The notes under the pieces were generated by a model. The model was given only the letters and a program-made list of their open reading frames with translations. It made no database searches and was not told where the DNA came from. Of a DNA stretch of 10,805 nucleotides, positions 1 through 6,651 are shown in pieces. The stretch lies in NCBI GenBank assembly GCA_013314795.1, contig JABUEZ010000045.1, forward strand, positions 1 to 10,805, given 5' to 3'. A program made the position numbers and the translations under genes. This stretch comes from Candidatus Profundicultor aquiphilus (lineage in GTDB: Bacteria; Atribacterota; Atribacteria; Atribacterales; Caldatribacteriaceae). The first letter of the stretch is position 1. Each line of letters opens with the position of its first letter.

Positions 1-1246
1 CGGTTCTTCCACAGCGATAATCGGCGGTGCAGAAAGAGGTGATGTATCCCATATCGGCTAATTCCCGCACCACTTCGTCCAGAGAACGGGGGTCATTGAT
101 CTCGAACTGCTGTCGTTCCAGTTCCTGTTCGCTGTAGCGCTCACTGTAGGCGCCGATACCGATGCGGGTGGAAGCATCGGTTTGAGTGCATCCAACCGGG
201 ATCACTTCCCGACGTACCTGAGCCGGTTCTCGGGCAGTGATGATCATCCCGGTGTACGGGACAGAGAGGCGGATGACCGCCACCAGCCTCTTGAAATCCC
301 GGTCGGAAACCCGGTACCGGGTTTCCCGCACCAGGGGTGTGTTGACGGCTGGCTCAAGGCGGGGGAAAGAGATGGTGTGTGGACCAACGCCGCCGAAATG
401 TTTTTCCAGGTCGATGGTGTGATAAAGCAGCCCCATGACTTCAAACTTCCAGTTGTAGAGTCCAAAGAGGGCACCGATGGCTACATCATCAATACCGGCT
501 TCCTGGGCTCGGTGCAGAGCGTAAAGTCGCCACCGATAGTGCGCTTTGATACCAGAGGGATGGAGTCGGTGGTATGTTTCGTGGTGGTACGTTTCCTGGA
601 ACACCTGAAATGTTCCGATGCCCACTTTCTTGAGGACTCGATAGCGGGCGATGTCCAGTGGAGCAGCGTTCACGTTGACCCGGCGAATTTCTCCATGGCC
701 GACCTTTGTTTCGTACACGGTCTGAATCGTTTGGGCAATGTAGTCAACGTCGGAGAGGGGATGCTCTCCGTAAACCATGATCAGGCGTTTATGCCCCAGA
801 GATACCAGGACTTCTGTTTCTCGACGCACTTCTTCGATGGTCAGTTGTCGCCTTTTCTGAAGATGATTGTCTCGGCGGAAGCCGCAGTACAGGCAGTTGT
901 TCACGCAGTAATTACTGCAATAAAGGGGTGCGAAGGTTACGATTCGGTCTCCATAGACTCTCCTTTTCACTTCTCCGGCCGTCACGAAAATTTCTTCCCA
1001 CAGGTCTGGGTCTTCAACGTTGAGGAGTGTGGCGGTTTCTTCGGGTTCCAGACGTTCCAGGTTCAGGGATTTTGCCAGGATTTCCCGCACCCTCTTCGGG
1101 TCAGGACGAGAATTTTGCTGCAACAGCGTTTCAATGGCTTCGTCGTCGATGAAGTCCCTTCCGTTTGAGAGGTACCGTTCCACCTCTTCCTCTTTGATGA
1201 CCCCACGCATCCACTCTTTGACTGGTAACGAAGTAACTTGAGACAT
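1..1246 (-). CDS. hydG: [FeFe]-hydrogenase H-cluster maturase HydG, 3' end cut by window edge
   Basis: Reading frame open from ATG at 1246 to the left edge with no stop: 415 residues, where HydG is usually about 470. HydG is a cytoplasmic radical-SAM tyrosine lyase that makes the Fe(CO)(CN) unit of the hydrogenase H-cluster, working with HydE and HydF, neither of which is in this window. Visible signs: the radical-SAM CX3CX2C motif at C114, C118 and C121 (in SNYCVNNCLYCGF), the barrel segment QETYHHETYHRLHPSG, then GIDDVAIGALFGLYNW and VGPHTISFPRLEPA, all typical of HydG rather than ThiH. A G6 Shine-Dalgarno at 1255-1260 sits 8 bases before the ATG. Oddity: the C-terminal auxiliary-cluster motif, normally CTACYR.GRTG, reads CTADYRCGRT (C406, D409, C412), so the second cysteine of CX2C is Asp and a new Cys lies three residues on. 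Family assignment is secure; auxiliary-cluster chemistry is uncertain. Confidence 0.93.
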   Translation of the reverse strand, partial: MSQVTSLPVKEWMRGVIKEEEVERYLSNGRDFIDDEAIETLLQQNSRPDPKRVREILAKSLNLERLEPEETATLLNVEDPDLWEEIFVTAGEVKRRVYGDRIVTFAPLYCSNYCVNNCLYCGFRRDNHLQKRRQLTIEEVRRETEVLVSLGHKRLIMVYGEHPLSDVDYIAQTIQTVYETKVGHGEIRRVNVNAAPLDIARYRVLKKVGIGTFQVFQETYHHETYHRLHPSGIKAHYRWRLYALHRAQEAGIDDVAIGALFGLYNWKFEVMGLLYHTIDLEKHFGGVGPHTISFPRLEPAVNTPLVRETRYRVSDRDFKRLVAVIRLSVPYTGMIITAREPAQVRREVIPVGCTQTDASTRIGIGAYSERYSEQELERQQFEINDPRSLDEVVRELADMGYITSFCTADYRCGRT

Positions 1247-1262
1247 GGTTTGAACCCCCCAT

Positions 1263-1300
1263 AAAAAAATCCCGACCTGCGGAAGGCAAGTCGGGATTTT
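1263..1300 (-). terminator. intrinsic terminator in the hydG leader
   Basis: On the minus strand, AAAATCCCGACTTGC and GCAGGTCGGGATTTT form a stem of about 15 pairs with one U-G wobble around the 5-base loop CTTCC. Seven T follow (1269-1263). It lies between the hydG promoter and the hydG ribosome-binding site, so it acts on hydG's own transcript rather than ending another gene. That position makes it an attenuator. Confidence 0.8.
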
Positions 1301-1350
1301 CCCTTCTTTTCCCCTTGGTTTCAGAAAATCTCTTTCCTCACCGCAGGTGT
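1263..1350 (-). promoter_or_regulatory. hydG 5' leader with mutually exclusive terminator and antiterminator
   Basis: Transcription predicted from the extended -10 box would begin near 1350, so the RNA would start ACACCTGCGG. The segment ACCTGCGG (1341-1348) is an exact 8-base complement of CCGCAGGT inside the 3' arm of the terminator, so pairing of the two would prevent the terminator from forming. The same 5' end can also fold on itself as CACC-TGC-GGTG (1339-1349), which would release the terminator. The two alternative folds are read from the sequence; that they switch, and in response to what, is inference. I do not recognise a known riboswitch class. A six-codon GTG mini-ORF (1341-1321) lies in the leader but has no ribosome-binding site. 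Confidence 0.6.
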
Positions 1351-1356
1351 ATAATT

Positions 1357-1365
1357 ATTATACCA
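1357..1365 (-). promoter_or_regulatory. hydG promoter, extended -10
   Basis: The minus strand reads TGGTATAAT, an extended -10 element with a consensus hexamer (1357-1362). No good -35 is seen at 17 bases; TTGGGA lies 19 bases upstream. The predicted start is near 1350. Confidence 0.6.
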
Positions 1366-1407
1366 TGGAATGTTTTTATAATCCCAATGGTTTTCTTATG
1401 GTGAGGA

Positions 1408-1416
1408 TGTTATAAT
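1408..1416 (+). promoter_or_regulatory. promoter of the histidine kinase operon, extended -10
   Basis: The plus strand reads TGTTATAAT: a TGn extension plus a consensus -10. The -35 region is poor, as is usual for extended -10 promoters. It is divergent from the hydG promoter, with about 50 bases between the two -10 boxes. The predicted start is near 1423, leaving about 18 bases of leader containing the Shine-Dalgarno. Confidence 0.55.
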
Positions 1417-1440
1417 TCCCTCACGAAGGGGGGACAGGGA

Positions 1441-2958
1441 ATCGACGCATCGTATCCGTTTTCCAGCTTTGAAAAGCAAAACCTGGACTTCATTCTGGAA
1501 CTTGCCCTATCTCTGGGCAAAAGCGTGAGCGGCTCTCTTCTCTTAAAGGGCGAAAAGGGACTGGTTCTGGTTGCCGGCAAGAACCTGCATTATTCTCATT
1601 TCGGCGAGCGCTCACAGCGTATGCGGGGTGTCTCCGAAGTAGTCTTCGAAAGTGGTCAACCACTTTGCATTGATAATACGAATCCCCTCTTTCCTTCACC
1701 CAAACGCAAACGGGAAGACCGGTATTCGCTTTCTTTTCCGGTAAGGGACGTCAATGCCCGGGTCATTGGGGTTTTGAATCTCAACCGGGTTGATGCCCCG
1801 TTTACGAGTGAAGACATCGCTGTGGCCGAGAAGCTGGCTTCGGCCATTGCTCTCCTTGTGGAAGAAAATATCCTGCGTCGCAATCGGGAGAAACTTCTCC
1901 TGGTGTTTTCGGAAATCGTCAATCTTTTCGAAGGAAAAGATTATCTGGCCGAAGAAAAGTTAGTTTTTGCAAAGATCTTTGCAGCAGTGAGGATGTTCCT
2001 TGGAATCGAACAGGGGGCAGTATTTAAGCTTTCACCACGGCGCCCGTACCTGGCGTTTCGGGAAAACTGGCCCCGCTACCTGAATTTCAATGATCTGGGT
2101 TTGAAGTCCGAAACAATTCCTTCGGAGAGGGCCAGGGTTCTCGATATTTCCTGGAAGGGTCGGGAGAGGAAACTGCTTCTTCTTCCCATTGTCAGCGACC
2201 TGGGCTGGCGTTTTCTGTTTACTGCCTTTCTCAACAGAGACCTGGAAATCCTGGAGCATCTCGTTTTGTCCATGATTGCTCAGCTTGGAAAGTCATGTCT
2301 TGATAATGTGCTGCTTTTTCGAAGGAACGAGAGACTCGTTCAGGAACGCGAAAGAAACGAGCTGGCTCGGGAACTCCATGATGGATTGGCCCAGATTCTT
2401 GCCTCTTCCCAACTTTATCTCCACTTTTTGAAAAATAACACGCCGCAGCATGACGGGGACCTCTGGCAGGAAATACTGGATAAGCTTGATTACCTGACCA
2501 GAATGGGTATCGAAGAATCCCGTTTTATTCTTTCGGAGCTGGCGGGGAAACCCGTTTCTGCACTTCGCCTGAAAAGCGATCTGGATAGCATCATCAACGT
2601 CTTTTCTTATCCAGGTATCACCATCCATCGGGAGGTGACGATGGGGGTTCGCTCGGTCTCCTTCCGGATTTATCGGGTGATTACGTCTGTGGTTCGGGAA
2701 GCTCTTTCCAATGTCATTCGGCATTCTCAGGCAAAGAATGTCTGGATTACCCTTTATGATGATGCGCAATTCCTCTATCTTTCCATAAAAGATGATGGAA
2801 AGGGGTTGGAGAGGGGAGTTTCTATGCAACAGGCGGAGAGCGGGCATTTTGGGATTTACAACATGCGCAACAGAGTGAAGCTGGCTCGTGGTCGACTGCG
2901 TCTGGTTTCTTCTCCTAAAAAAGGCGTGACGATAGAAGCAAAGATTCCTTTAGAGTGA
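1441..2958 (+). CDS. cytoplasmic GAF-domain sensor histidine kinase, NarL/DegS type
   Basis: Autophosphorylating kinase expected to pass phosphate to the regulator 14 bases downstream. No membrane segment or signal peptide, so it senses a cytoplasmic cue. An N-terminal GAF-like domain (about 15-145), a second GAF-like region (about 155-295), a HisKA_3 dimerisation box with ELARELHDGLAQ (phospho-His 313), then a HATPase_c domain: N box REALSNVIRH (N424), DDGKG (451-455) and GHFGIYNMRNR. Start: the first conventional start codon, GTG at 1525, has no ribosome-binding site and falls inside the first GAF helix. The frame is open upstream to 1405 with helix-like residues (LDFILELALSLGK). AAGGGGGG at 1426-1433 sits 7 bases before an in-frame ATC at 1441, which I take as the likely start (505 aa); from GTG it would be 477 aa. 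Sensed ligand unknown. Confidence 0.9.
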   Translation: MDASYPFSSFEKQNLDFILELALSLGKSVSGSLLLKGEKGLVLVAGKNLHYSHFGERSQRMRGVSEVVFESGQPLCIDNTNPLFPSPKRKREDRYSLSFPVRDVNARVIGVLNLNRVDAPFTSEDIAVAEKLASAIALLVEENILRRNREKLLLVFSEIVNLFEGKDYLAEEKLVFAKIFAAVRMFLGIEQGAVFKLSPRRPYLAFRENWPRYLNFNDLGLKSETIPSERARVLDISWKGRERKLLLLPIVSDLGWRFLFTAFLNRDLEILEHLVLSMIAQLGKSCLDNVLLFRRNERLVQERERNELARELHDGLAQILASSQLYLHFLKNNTPQHDGDLWQEILDKLDYLTRMGIEESRFILSELAGKPVSALRLKSDLDSIINVFSYPGITIHREVTMGVRSVSFRIYRVITSVVREALSNVIRHSQAKNVWITLYDDAQFLYLSIKDDGKGLERGVSMQQAESGHFGIYNMRNRVKLARGRLRLVSSPKKGVTIEAKIPLE

Positions 2959-2971
2959 AAGGGATGGCGGG

Positions 2972-3637
2972 ATGTCCAAGGTCAAGGTAGCTCTTGTTGA
3001 TGACCATCAGATTGTTCTGGCGGGTTTAAAAAAATTGCTCGAAGATGAATATGAGGTGGTCTGTACGGCGCGGAACTTCCGGGAGGCACTGGAAAATATT
3101 CCCTCTTCAGGGGCAGAGCTGGTGCTCATCGATGTCCATCTCCCCGGGAAGAGCGGGGTGGAGCTCTTGCAGGCTCTCAAAGAAAAAATGCCCTCCGCAC
3201 TCTTTATCATGCTCACCGTGGAGGAAGATGAGGAAATCATTTTTCGGGCCATCCGGGAAGGCGCTCGGGGATATATCCTGAAGCATAACCCCCCAGAGGT
3301 TCTTTTAAAAAGCCTGAAGGCCTGCATGAATGGTGAAGTCCTCTGGGGAGAAGAAATTTACCTTAAGGTTATGGGGAAGTTGAGAAGGGGCGTTCCCTTC
3401 GAAGTTGACAAAGCGGACCTTTCGGCACTGGCGGATCTCCTTTCAGGGCGTGAGTTTGAGATTGTCCAGCTTGTAATCCAGGGCTTGGGAAATCGGGAAA
3501 TTGCCGAAAAACTTTTTATCAGTGAGAATACCGTTAAAAATCATCTGAGCCGAATCTTTCAAAAGCTCGGTGTTAAGGATCGGGTGGAGCTGGCGCTTCT
3601 TGTCACCAAAATTTCATCGCAGAGGGAATCATCATGA
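2972..3637 (+). CDS. LuxR/NarL-family response regulator
   Basis: A 221-aa DNA-binding response regulator, partner of the kinase just upstream (same operon, 13-base gap, Shine-Dalgarno-like GGGATGGCGGG). The receiver domain (1-125) has the acid pair D10/D11, phospho-acceptor D54 in LVLIDVHLPG, T82 and K104, all the expected catalytic and switch residues. The C-terminal LuxR helix-turn-helix (about 155-215) shows LSGREFEIVQLVIQGLGNREIAEKL in outline and SENTVKNHLSRIFQKL as recognition helix. Length is typical. The last bases of the gene form the left arm of a strong hairpin that also serves the convergent symporter operon. Target genes cannot be read from the window; the divergent hydG and convergent symporter are candidates only by position. 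Confidence 0.95.
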   Translation: MSKVKVALVDDHQIVLAGLKKLLEDEYEVVCTARNFREALENIPSSGAELVLIDVHLPGKSGVELLQALKEKMPSALFIMLTVEEDEEIIFRAIREGARGYILKHNPPEVLLKSLKACMNGEVLWGEEIYLKVMGKLRRGVPFEVDKADLSALADLLSGREFEIVQLVIQGLGNREIAEKLFISENTVKNHLSRIFQKLGVKDRVELALLVTKISSQRESS

Positions 3638-3651
3638 TTCCCTCTGCGATG
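3615..3651. terminator. bidirectional terminator hairpin between convergent genes
   Basis: CATCGCAGAGGGAATCA and its exact reverse complement TGATTCCCTCTGCGATG form a 17-bp perfect stem with a 3-base loop. The left arm overlaps the last codons and stop of the response regulator, and the hairpin begins 3 bases after the symporter stop on the minus strand. Downstream T runs are weak on both sides (AAATTTT on the minus strand), so it may act partly by stabilising 3' ends. Confidence 0.7.
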
Positions 3652-3654
3652 GAG

Positions 3655-5250
3655 TCAGTTCAGTCCGTTGAAGCAACTCTTCAGGTGTTTCTCGTCCATG
3701 GGTTTTGTGGCGAAGCTGACAAGTACTGTTACGGCAATCGCCAGAGGCAAGCTCACCACGATCGGATCAACCACCTTCCATGGTTCTCCCCAGAGCGAAG
3801 GTTTTCCAAATAGGGCCTGACATATCCGCAGGGGCTGGGACTCCTTCTCGTGGACAAAGAGGAACCAGAACATGCTGCTTAAGAATCCGGTGAGCATTCC
3901 GGCGATGGCTCCGGCCCTGGTGATTCTTCTGGAGTACAGAGCGCCAAAGTACATGGGAAGAAACGAAGAAGCGCACAAACCGAAAAAGATCGAAGTTCCC
4001 CGGGCGATGATCTCTGAACCGGTCTCGTAGAACCTGGGTAACCCCCAGGCCACGATGGTGCTCAGGATAATCCCGATGGATGTGCCCAGACGGTTTACGC
4101 CGATTCCTGCCCGTTTTTTGCTCAGGGTCTCGGTGATATCCCGGCTCAGGGCGGCGCCGATGGTGTGGTACTGACTGCTCATGGTGGACATGGCGGCGGC
4201 AAAGAGGGTGACGAGAAAGAGAATTCCAAACCACGCCGGCATGGTCTGTTCCACAAACATGGGAATGATGGAGTCAACCTTTTTCTCGGCGGCGAGAAAG
4301 GCGATTTTCCCCGTGGTATTGTAGAAGTACACGTTGGAGACTGCCCCAACCGTGAAGGCCACCCCGGTCATGGCCAGGATGAAAATACCGCCGACCAGCG
4401 TTGCGCGGTTCAACTCTTTGCTGCTTTTCACGGTCATGAAGCGAGTTACGAGCTGCGGCTGGGCAAGGACCCCAATACCCACTCCCAGCACAATGGTGGA
4501 AATCACCGTCCACCAGGTGCTGGAACCAAAGAGGGGCATGTGGGTGAATCCTCGGTGCCCGGTCTTACCCATGATTTCCACAATCATGGGATTCAGCTTT
4601 TCCAGGGACTCATGGGCGCTGGTTATCCCTCCCAGCCGGTAATAGGTGAAAAAGAGGAGGAGTAACATGCCGATGAACATCACGCTTCCCTGAAAGGCAT
4701 CGGTGTACATCACGCCTTTCAACCCTCCCATGATGACGTAAATCGCCACGATGGCCGAAAAGGCAAAGAGCGCCACTTCATAATCAAGTTTTAAATTCAC
4801 CACCAGAAACTGGGTGGCCCCCATGAGCACCGCCGCCGTGTAAATGGGCATAAAGAGGAAAATCAGGATTCCGCTAAAGACCTGAACAAAGCGAGACTGA
4901 TACCGTTTTCCCAGGAGTTCCGGGAAAGTGTGGCTGTCCAGGTTATACCCCATGGTTCTGGTACGGTGACCGAAAAACACAAAGGCGATAAAAATCCCCA
5001 CAAAGATATTGAGAAAGGTTAACCAGAGCAGGCTCATCCCGAAAAGGGCTGCGGTACCCCCGAATCCCACAATCGCCGAAGTACTGATAAACGTTGCTCC
5101 ATAGGACATGGCCATGATGTAAGGGTGCGCCTCTCTCCCCGCTAAAAGGTAATCGGTTGTGGTTTGCGTCTTCCGGTAGGCGATATACCCCAGGTATCCG
5201 GTAATCATTAAGTAAATCAGGACAGAAACAATCAGGGCAATCTGGTACAT
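3655..5250 (-). CDS. sodium:solute symporter (SSS family)
   Basis: A 531-aa inner-membrane transporter coupling Na+ entry to solute uptake. It begins with a TM segment (MYQIALIVSVLIYLMITGYL), followed by TDYLLAGRE and the TM1 region with STSAIVGFGG (57-65). The family hallmark GGLKGVMYTDAFQG is at 175-188. The later helix FAAAMSTMSSQYHTIG carries the Ser-rich Na+-site segment known in this family. About 13 hydrophobic helices are expected. The Shine-Dalgarno is AAGGAGGAGG upstream of ATG 5250. It follows the 55-aa accessory protein by 15 bases in the same operon. The substrate is not readable; organic acids, pantothenate or amino acids are all handled by close families. No truncation or missing helix seen. 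Confidence 0.93.
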   Translation of the reverse strand: MYQIALIVSVLIYLMITGYLGYIAYRKTQTTTDYLLAGREAHPYIMAMSYGATFISTSAIVGFGGTAALFGMSLLWLTFLNIFVGIFIAFVFFGHRTRTMGYNLDSHTFPELLGKRYQSRFVQVFSGILIFLFMPIYTAAVLMGATQFLVVNLKLDYEVALFAFSAIVAIYVIMGGLKGVMYTDAFQGSVMFIGMLLLLFFTYYRLGGITSAHESLEKLNPMIVEIMGKTGHRGFTHMPLFGSSTWWTVISTIVLGVGIGVLAQPQLVTRFMTVKSSKELNRATLVGGIFILAMTGVAFTVGAVSNVYFYNTTGKIAFLAAEKKVDSIIPMFVEQTMPAWFGILFLVTLFAAAMSTMSSQYHTIGAALSRDITETLSKKRAGIGVNRLGTSIGIILSTIVAWGLPRFYETGSEIIARGTSIFFGLCASSFLPMYFGALYSRRITRAGAIAGMLTGFLSSMFWFLFVHEKESQPLRICQALFGKPSLWGEPWKVVDPIVVSLPLAIAVTVLVSFATKPMDEKHLKSCFNGLN

Positions 5251-5265
5251 ACCTATTCCTCCTCC

Positions 5266-5433
5266 TTATTCTTCCAGTTCCTCCTCTTCTTTTTCCCACT
5301 GGATGATTTTCTCCTTTTTCACTTCAATGCCACCCTTATTCCAGTTGATTGCTCCGTAAAGGACGCAGAGCAGGGTGCTTCCAATGCAGAGTAAATACAC
5401 CAGAGCAATCCATGGATCGTGCAGACCGAACAA
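5266..5433 (-). CDS. symporter small accessory protein, 55 aa
   Basis: A tiny membrane protein immediately upstream of the symporter. It begins MFGLHDPWIALVYLL, has one hydrophobic helix (about residues 8-28, ALVYLLCIGSTLLCVLYGAI), then INWNKGG and a charged, Glu-rich tail (EKEEEELEE). This architecture, DPW near the start and a YG.INWN.G after the helix, matches the small accessory proteins found beside SSS symporters in many anaerobes. Start: I choose TTG at 5433 because the ribosome-binding site GAGGGGGG sits 6 bases upstream and the family begins at this point. A longer frame up to ATG 5625 has an implausible basic N-terminus and no ribosome-binding site. Its role is inferred to be assembly or regulation of the symporter. 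Confidence 0.8.
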   Translation of the reverse strand: MFGLHDPWIALVYLLCIGSTLLCVLYGAINWNKGGIEVKKEKIIQWEKEEEELEE

Positions 5434-5488
5434 GAAAATCCCCCCTCTGTATTGCAGTGTAATAAACATTTGCGTAAAAATTAGGTAT

Positions 5489-5517
5489 ATTCTAATCAAG
5501 GATGACGCCGGTTTCAA
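5489..5517 (-). promoter_or_regulatory. promoter of the symporter operon
   Basis: On the minus strand TTGAAA (5517-5512), a 17-base spacer and TAGAAT (5494-5489) form a good housekeeping-type promoter about 50 bases before the TTG start. A perfect inverted repeat CCGGTT-TC-AACCGG (5508-5521) overlaps the -35 box and could be an operator. Confidence 0.6.
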
Positions 5518-5524
5518 CCGGGAA

Positions 5525-5559
5525 AGGGAAAATTTATGAAACTTTTCCCTCTGTTTTTT
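5525..5559 (+). terminator. terminator-like hairpin on the plus strand
   Basis: AGGGAAAATTT pairs with AAACTTTTCCCT across a short loop, with one bulge, and is followed after CTG by six T (5554-5559). No plus-strand gene ends here, so its purpose is unclear. It could stop plus-strand read-through arising inside the symporter operon. Confidence 0.4.
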
Positions 5560-5740
5560 CTCTTTTCCTGGACCTTTCCTGTCCAGAAGTCTCATCGGTG
5601 GTTCCTGAGCGTGGTTTGTCTGCATTTACCATAATGGTGATACTCAGCATTGCGCCCCGGCAGGTCTCAAGCGGGGGTTTCCATACCCCACCTGGCCATT
5701 TTCAGGTCGGAATCTGAATTGCGGTTTTCATACCATCACC

Positions 5741-5769
5741 GTGTCAGGAATCCCGGAACGTGCTACAAT
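5741..5769 (+). promoter_or_regulatory. promoter of the DUF4097 operon
   Basis: GTGTCA (5741-5746), a 17-base spacer and TACAAT (5764-5769), preceded by TGC to give an extended -10. The predicted start is near 5776, about 20 bases before the coding start. Confidence 0.5.
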
Positions 5770-5796
5770 AGAGAAAATTCAAAGGGGGGAGTGCAT

Positions 5797-6651
5797 ATGA
5801 CCCGGCGATGGTTTGTGAATATCCTTTTCCCGATCCTGGTTCTTTTCTCTATCGCCCCGGTCTGGGCCTACGAAGAGACCACCATGCAGAACTTCCTGGT
5901 CAAGGAAGGGGTGCTCATTTCGGTGTCCAATATCCAGGGGAAGGTGGTCATGGAAGGGCATGCCGAAAACGTGGTCAACATGACCGCCACCAAATCCGTC
6001 GAAGGCGTCTCAGAAGAAAAGGCACGGGAACTCTTTTCTCGGGTAGGAATTAAAACCGAAGCGGATGAAAGCGCCGTGCGCATCACCACCGACCTTTCGG
6101 GAACCTTCCTGAGCACTTTTTTGACCTGGCAGACCCCGAAGGTGGACTATCTTCTTGCGGTGCCCTATACCGCCCGGGTGAATGTGGAAACGGTCAGCGG
6201 GGAGGTGAATATCACCAATCTCCAGGGCGAAACCGAAGTCAAAACCGTGAGCGGCCGGATTACCCTGCAGGGTCTTGCCGGAAAGGTTAATCTTGAAACG
6301 GTAAGCGGTAAAATCACCATAGACCGGCTTCTCGGAAACCTGACAGCGCGGACGATAAGCGGTCCGGTGGACGTCGACATCCCCCTGAGCAACGATTTCC
6401 TGGAAGTCTCCCTCTCCTCGGTCAGCGGAAATATCACCGTGTTCCTCCACCAAAAAGAGGAGGTCAAAATCATCGTGGAAACGGTTTCCGGCCGTTTCAC
6501 CTCCGAAATCCCCTTGGAAATCCACGAAGGGGGTTCCTTTGGCCGGCGCACCTTTGAGGGACAAACAAGCGCTGACCCCCGAAAAACCATTACCATCAAA
6601 ACCATCTCCGGAAACGTGTCCCTCAAGAAGTTTCGAGGTGAATCCATATGA
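5797..6651 (+). CDS. exported DUF4097-type beta-strand repeat protein
   Basis: A 284-aa protein with a signal peptide (about 1-24: basic MTRRW, a hydrophobic core, then VWA before YEE). Residues 128-275 contain seven copies of a short unit of the form (E/K/R)T(V/I)SGxVxI, with the SG pairs at 134, 152, 170, 188, 210, 231 and 271. The first four are exactly 18 residues apart, as expected for turns of a beta-helix or stacked beta-sheet. This is the pattern of DUF4097/DUF4098 proteins, whose function is poorly known but which are often membrane- or envelope-associated. No catalytic motif seen. Start: ATG 5797 with AAGGGGGGAG upstream; the frame is open further 5' but lacks a signal there. The stop overlaps the next start (ATGA), so the two are translationally coupled. 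Confidence 0.88.
   Translation: MTRRWFVNILFPILVLFSIAPVWAYEETTMQNFLVKEGVLISVSNIQGKVVMEGHAENVVNMTATKSVEGVSEEKARELFSRVGIKTEADESAVRITTDLSGTFLSTFLTWQTPKVDYLLAVPYTARVNVETVSGEVNITNLQGETEVKTVSGRITLQGLAGKVNLETVSGKITIDRLLGNLTARTISGPVDVDIPLSNDFLEVSLSSVSGNITVFLHQKEEVKIIVETVSGRFTSEIPLEIHEGGSFGRRTFEGQTSADPRKTITIKTISGNVSLKKFRGESI

Larger units (their letters stand above)
5434..5796. other. gene-free region between the divergent symporter and DUF4097 operons
   Basis: I find no convincing gene here. Besides the promoters and terminator listed separately, it holds a small hairpin CTGGAC/GTCCAG (5568-5586), a palindrome ACCAT-A-ATGGT around 5629-5639, and a G/C-rich segment (about 5651-5695) with competing pairings: CCCC with the following GGGGG, or GGGGG with the next CCCC inside a CAGGT/ACCTG stem. 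A weak plus-strand promoter (TTGTCT, 17 bases, GATACT) precedes that segment. I do not match it to a known RNA family. Confidence 0.4.

Noticed and set aside
182..1168. A 328-aa open frame on the plus strand
   Set aside because: It is the antisense shadow of hydG; its protein has no recognisable domain and no ribosome-binding site.
1321..1341. Leader peptide MRKEIF in front of hydG, for translation-coupled attenuation
   Set aside because: GTG start with no Shine-Dalgarno, at the very 5' end of the RNA, and no run of regulatory codons.
5434..5625. Longer 119-aa form of the symporter accessory protein
   Set aside because: The extra N-terminus crosses the predicted promoter and has no ribosome-binding site; the family begins at the TTG start.
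5650..5796. Longer DUF4097 protein starting at 5650
   Set aside because: It would bury the signal peptide behind 49 residues and cross the predicted promoter.
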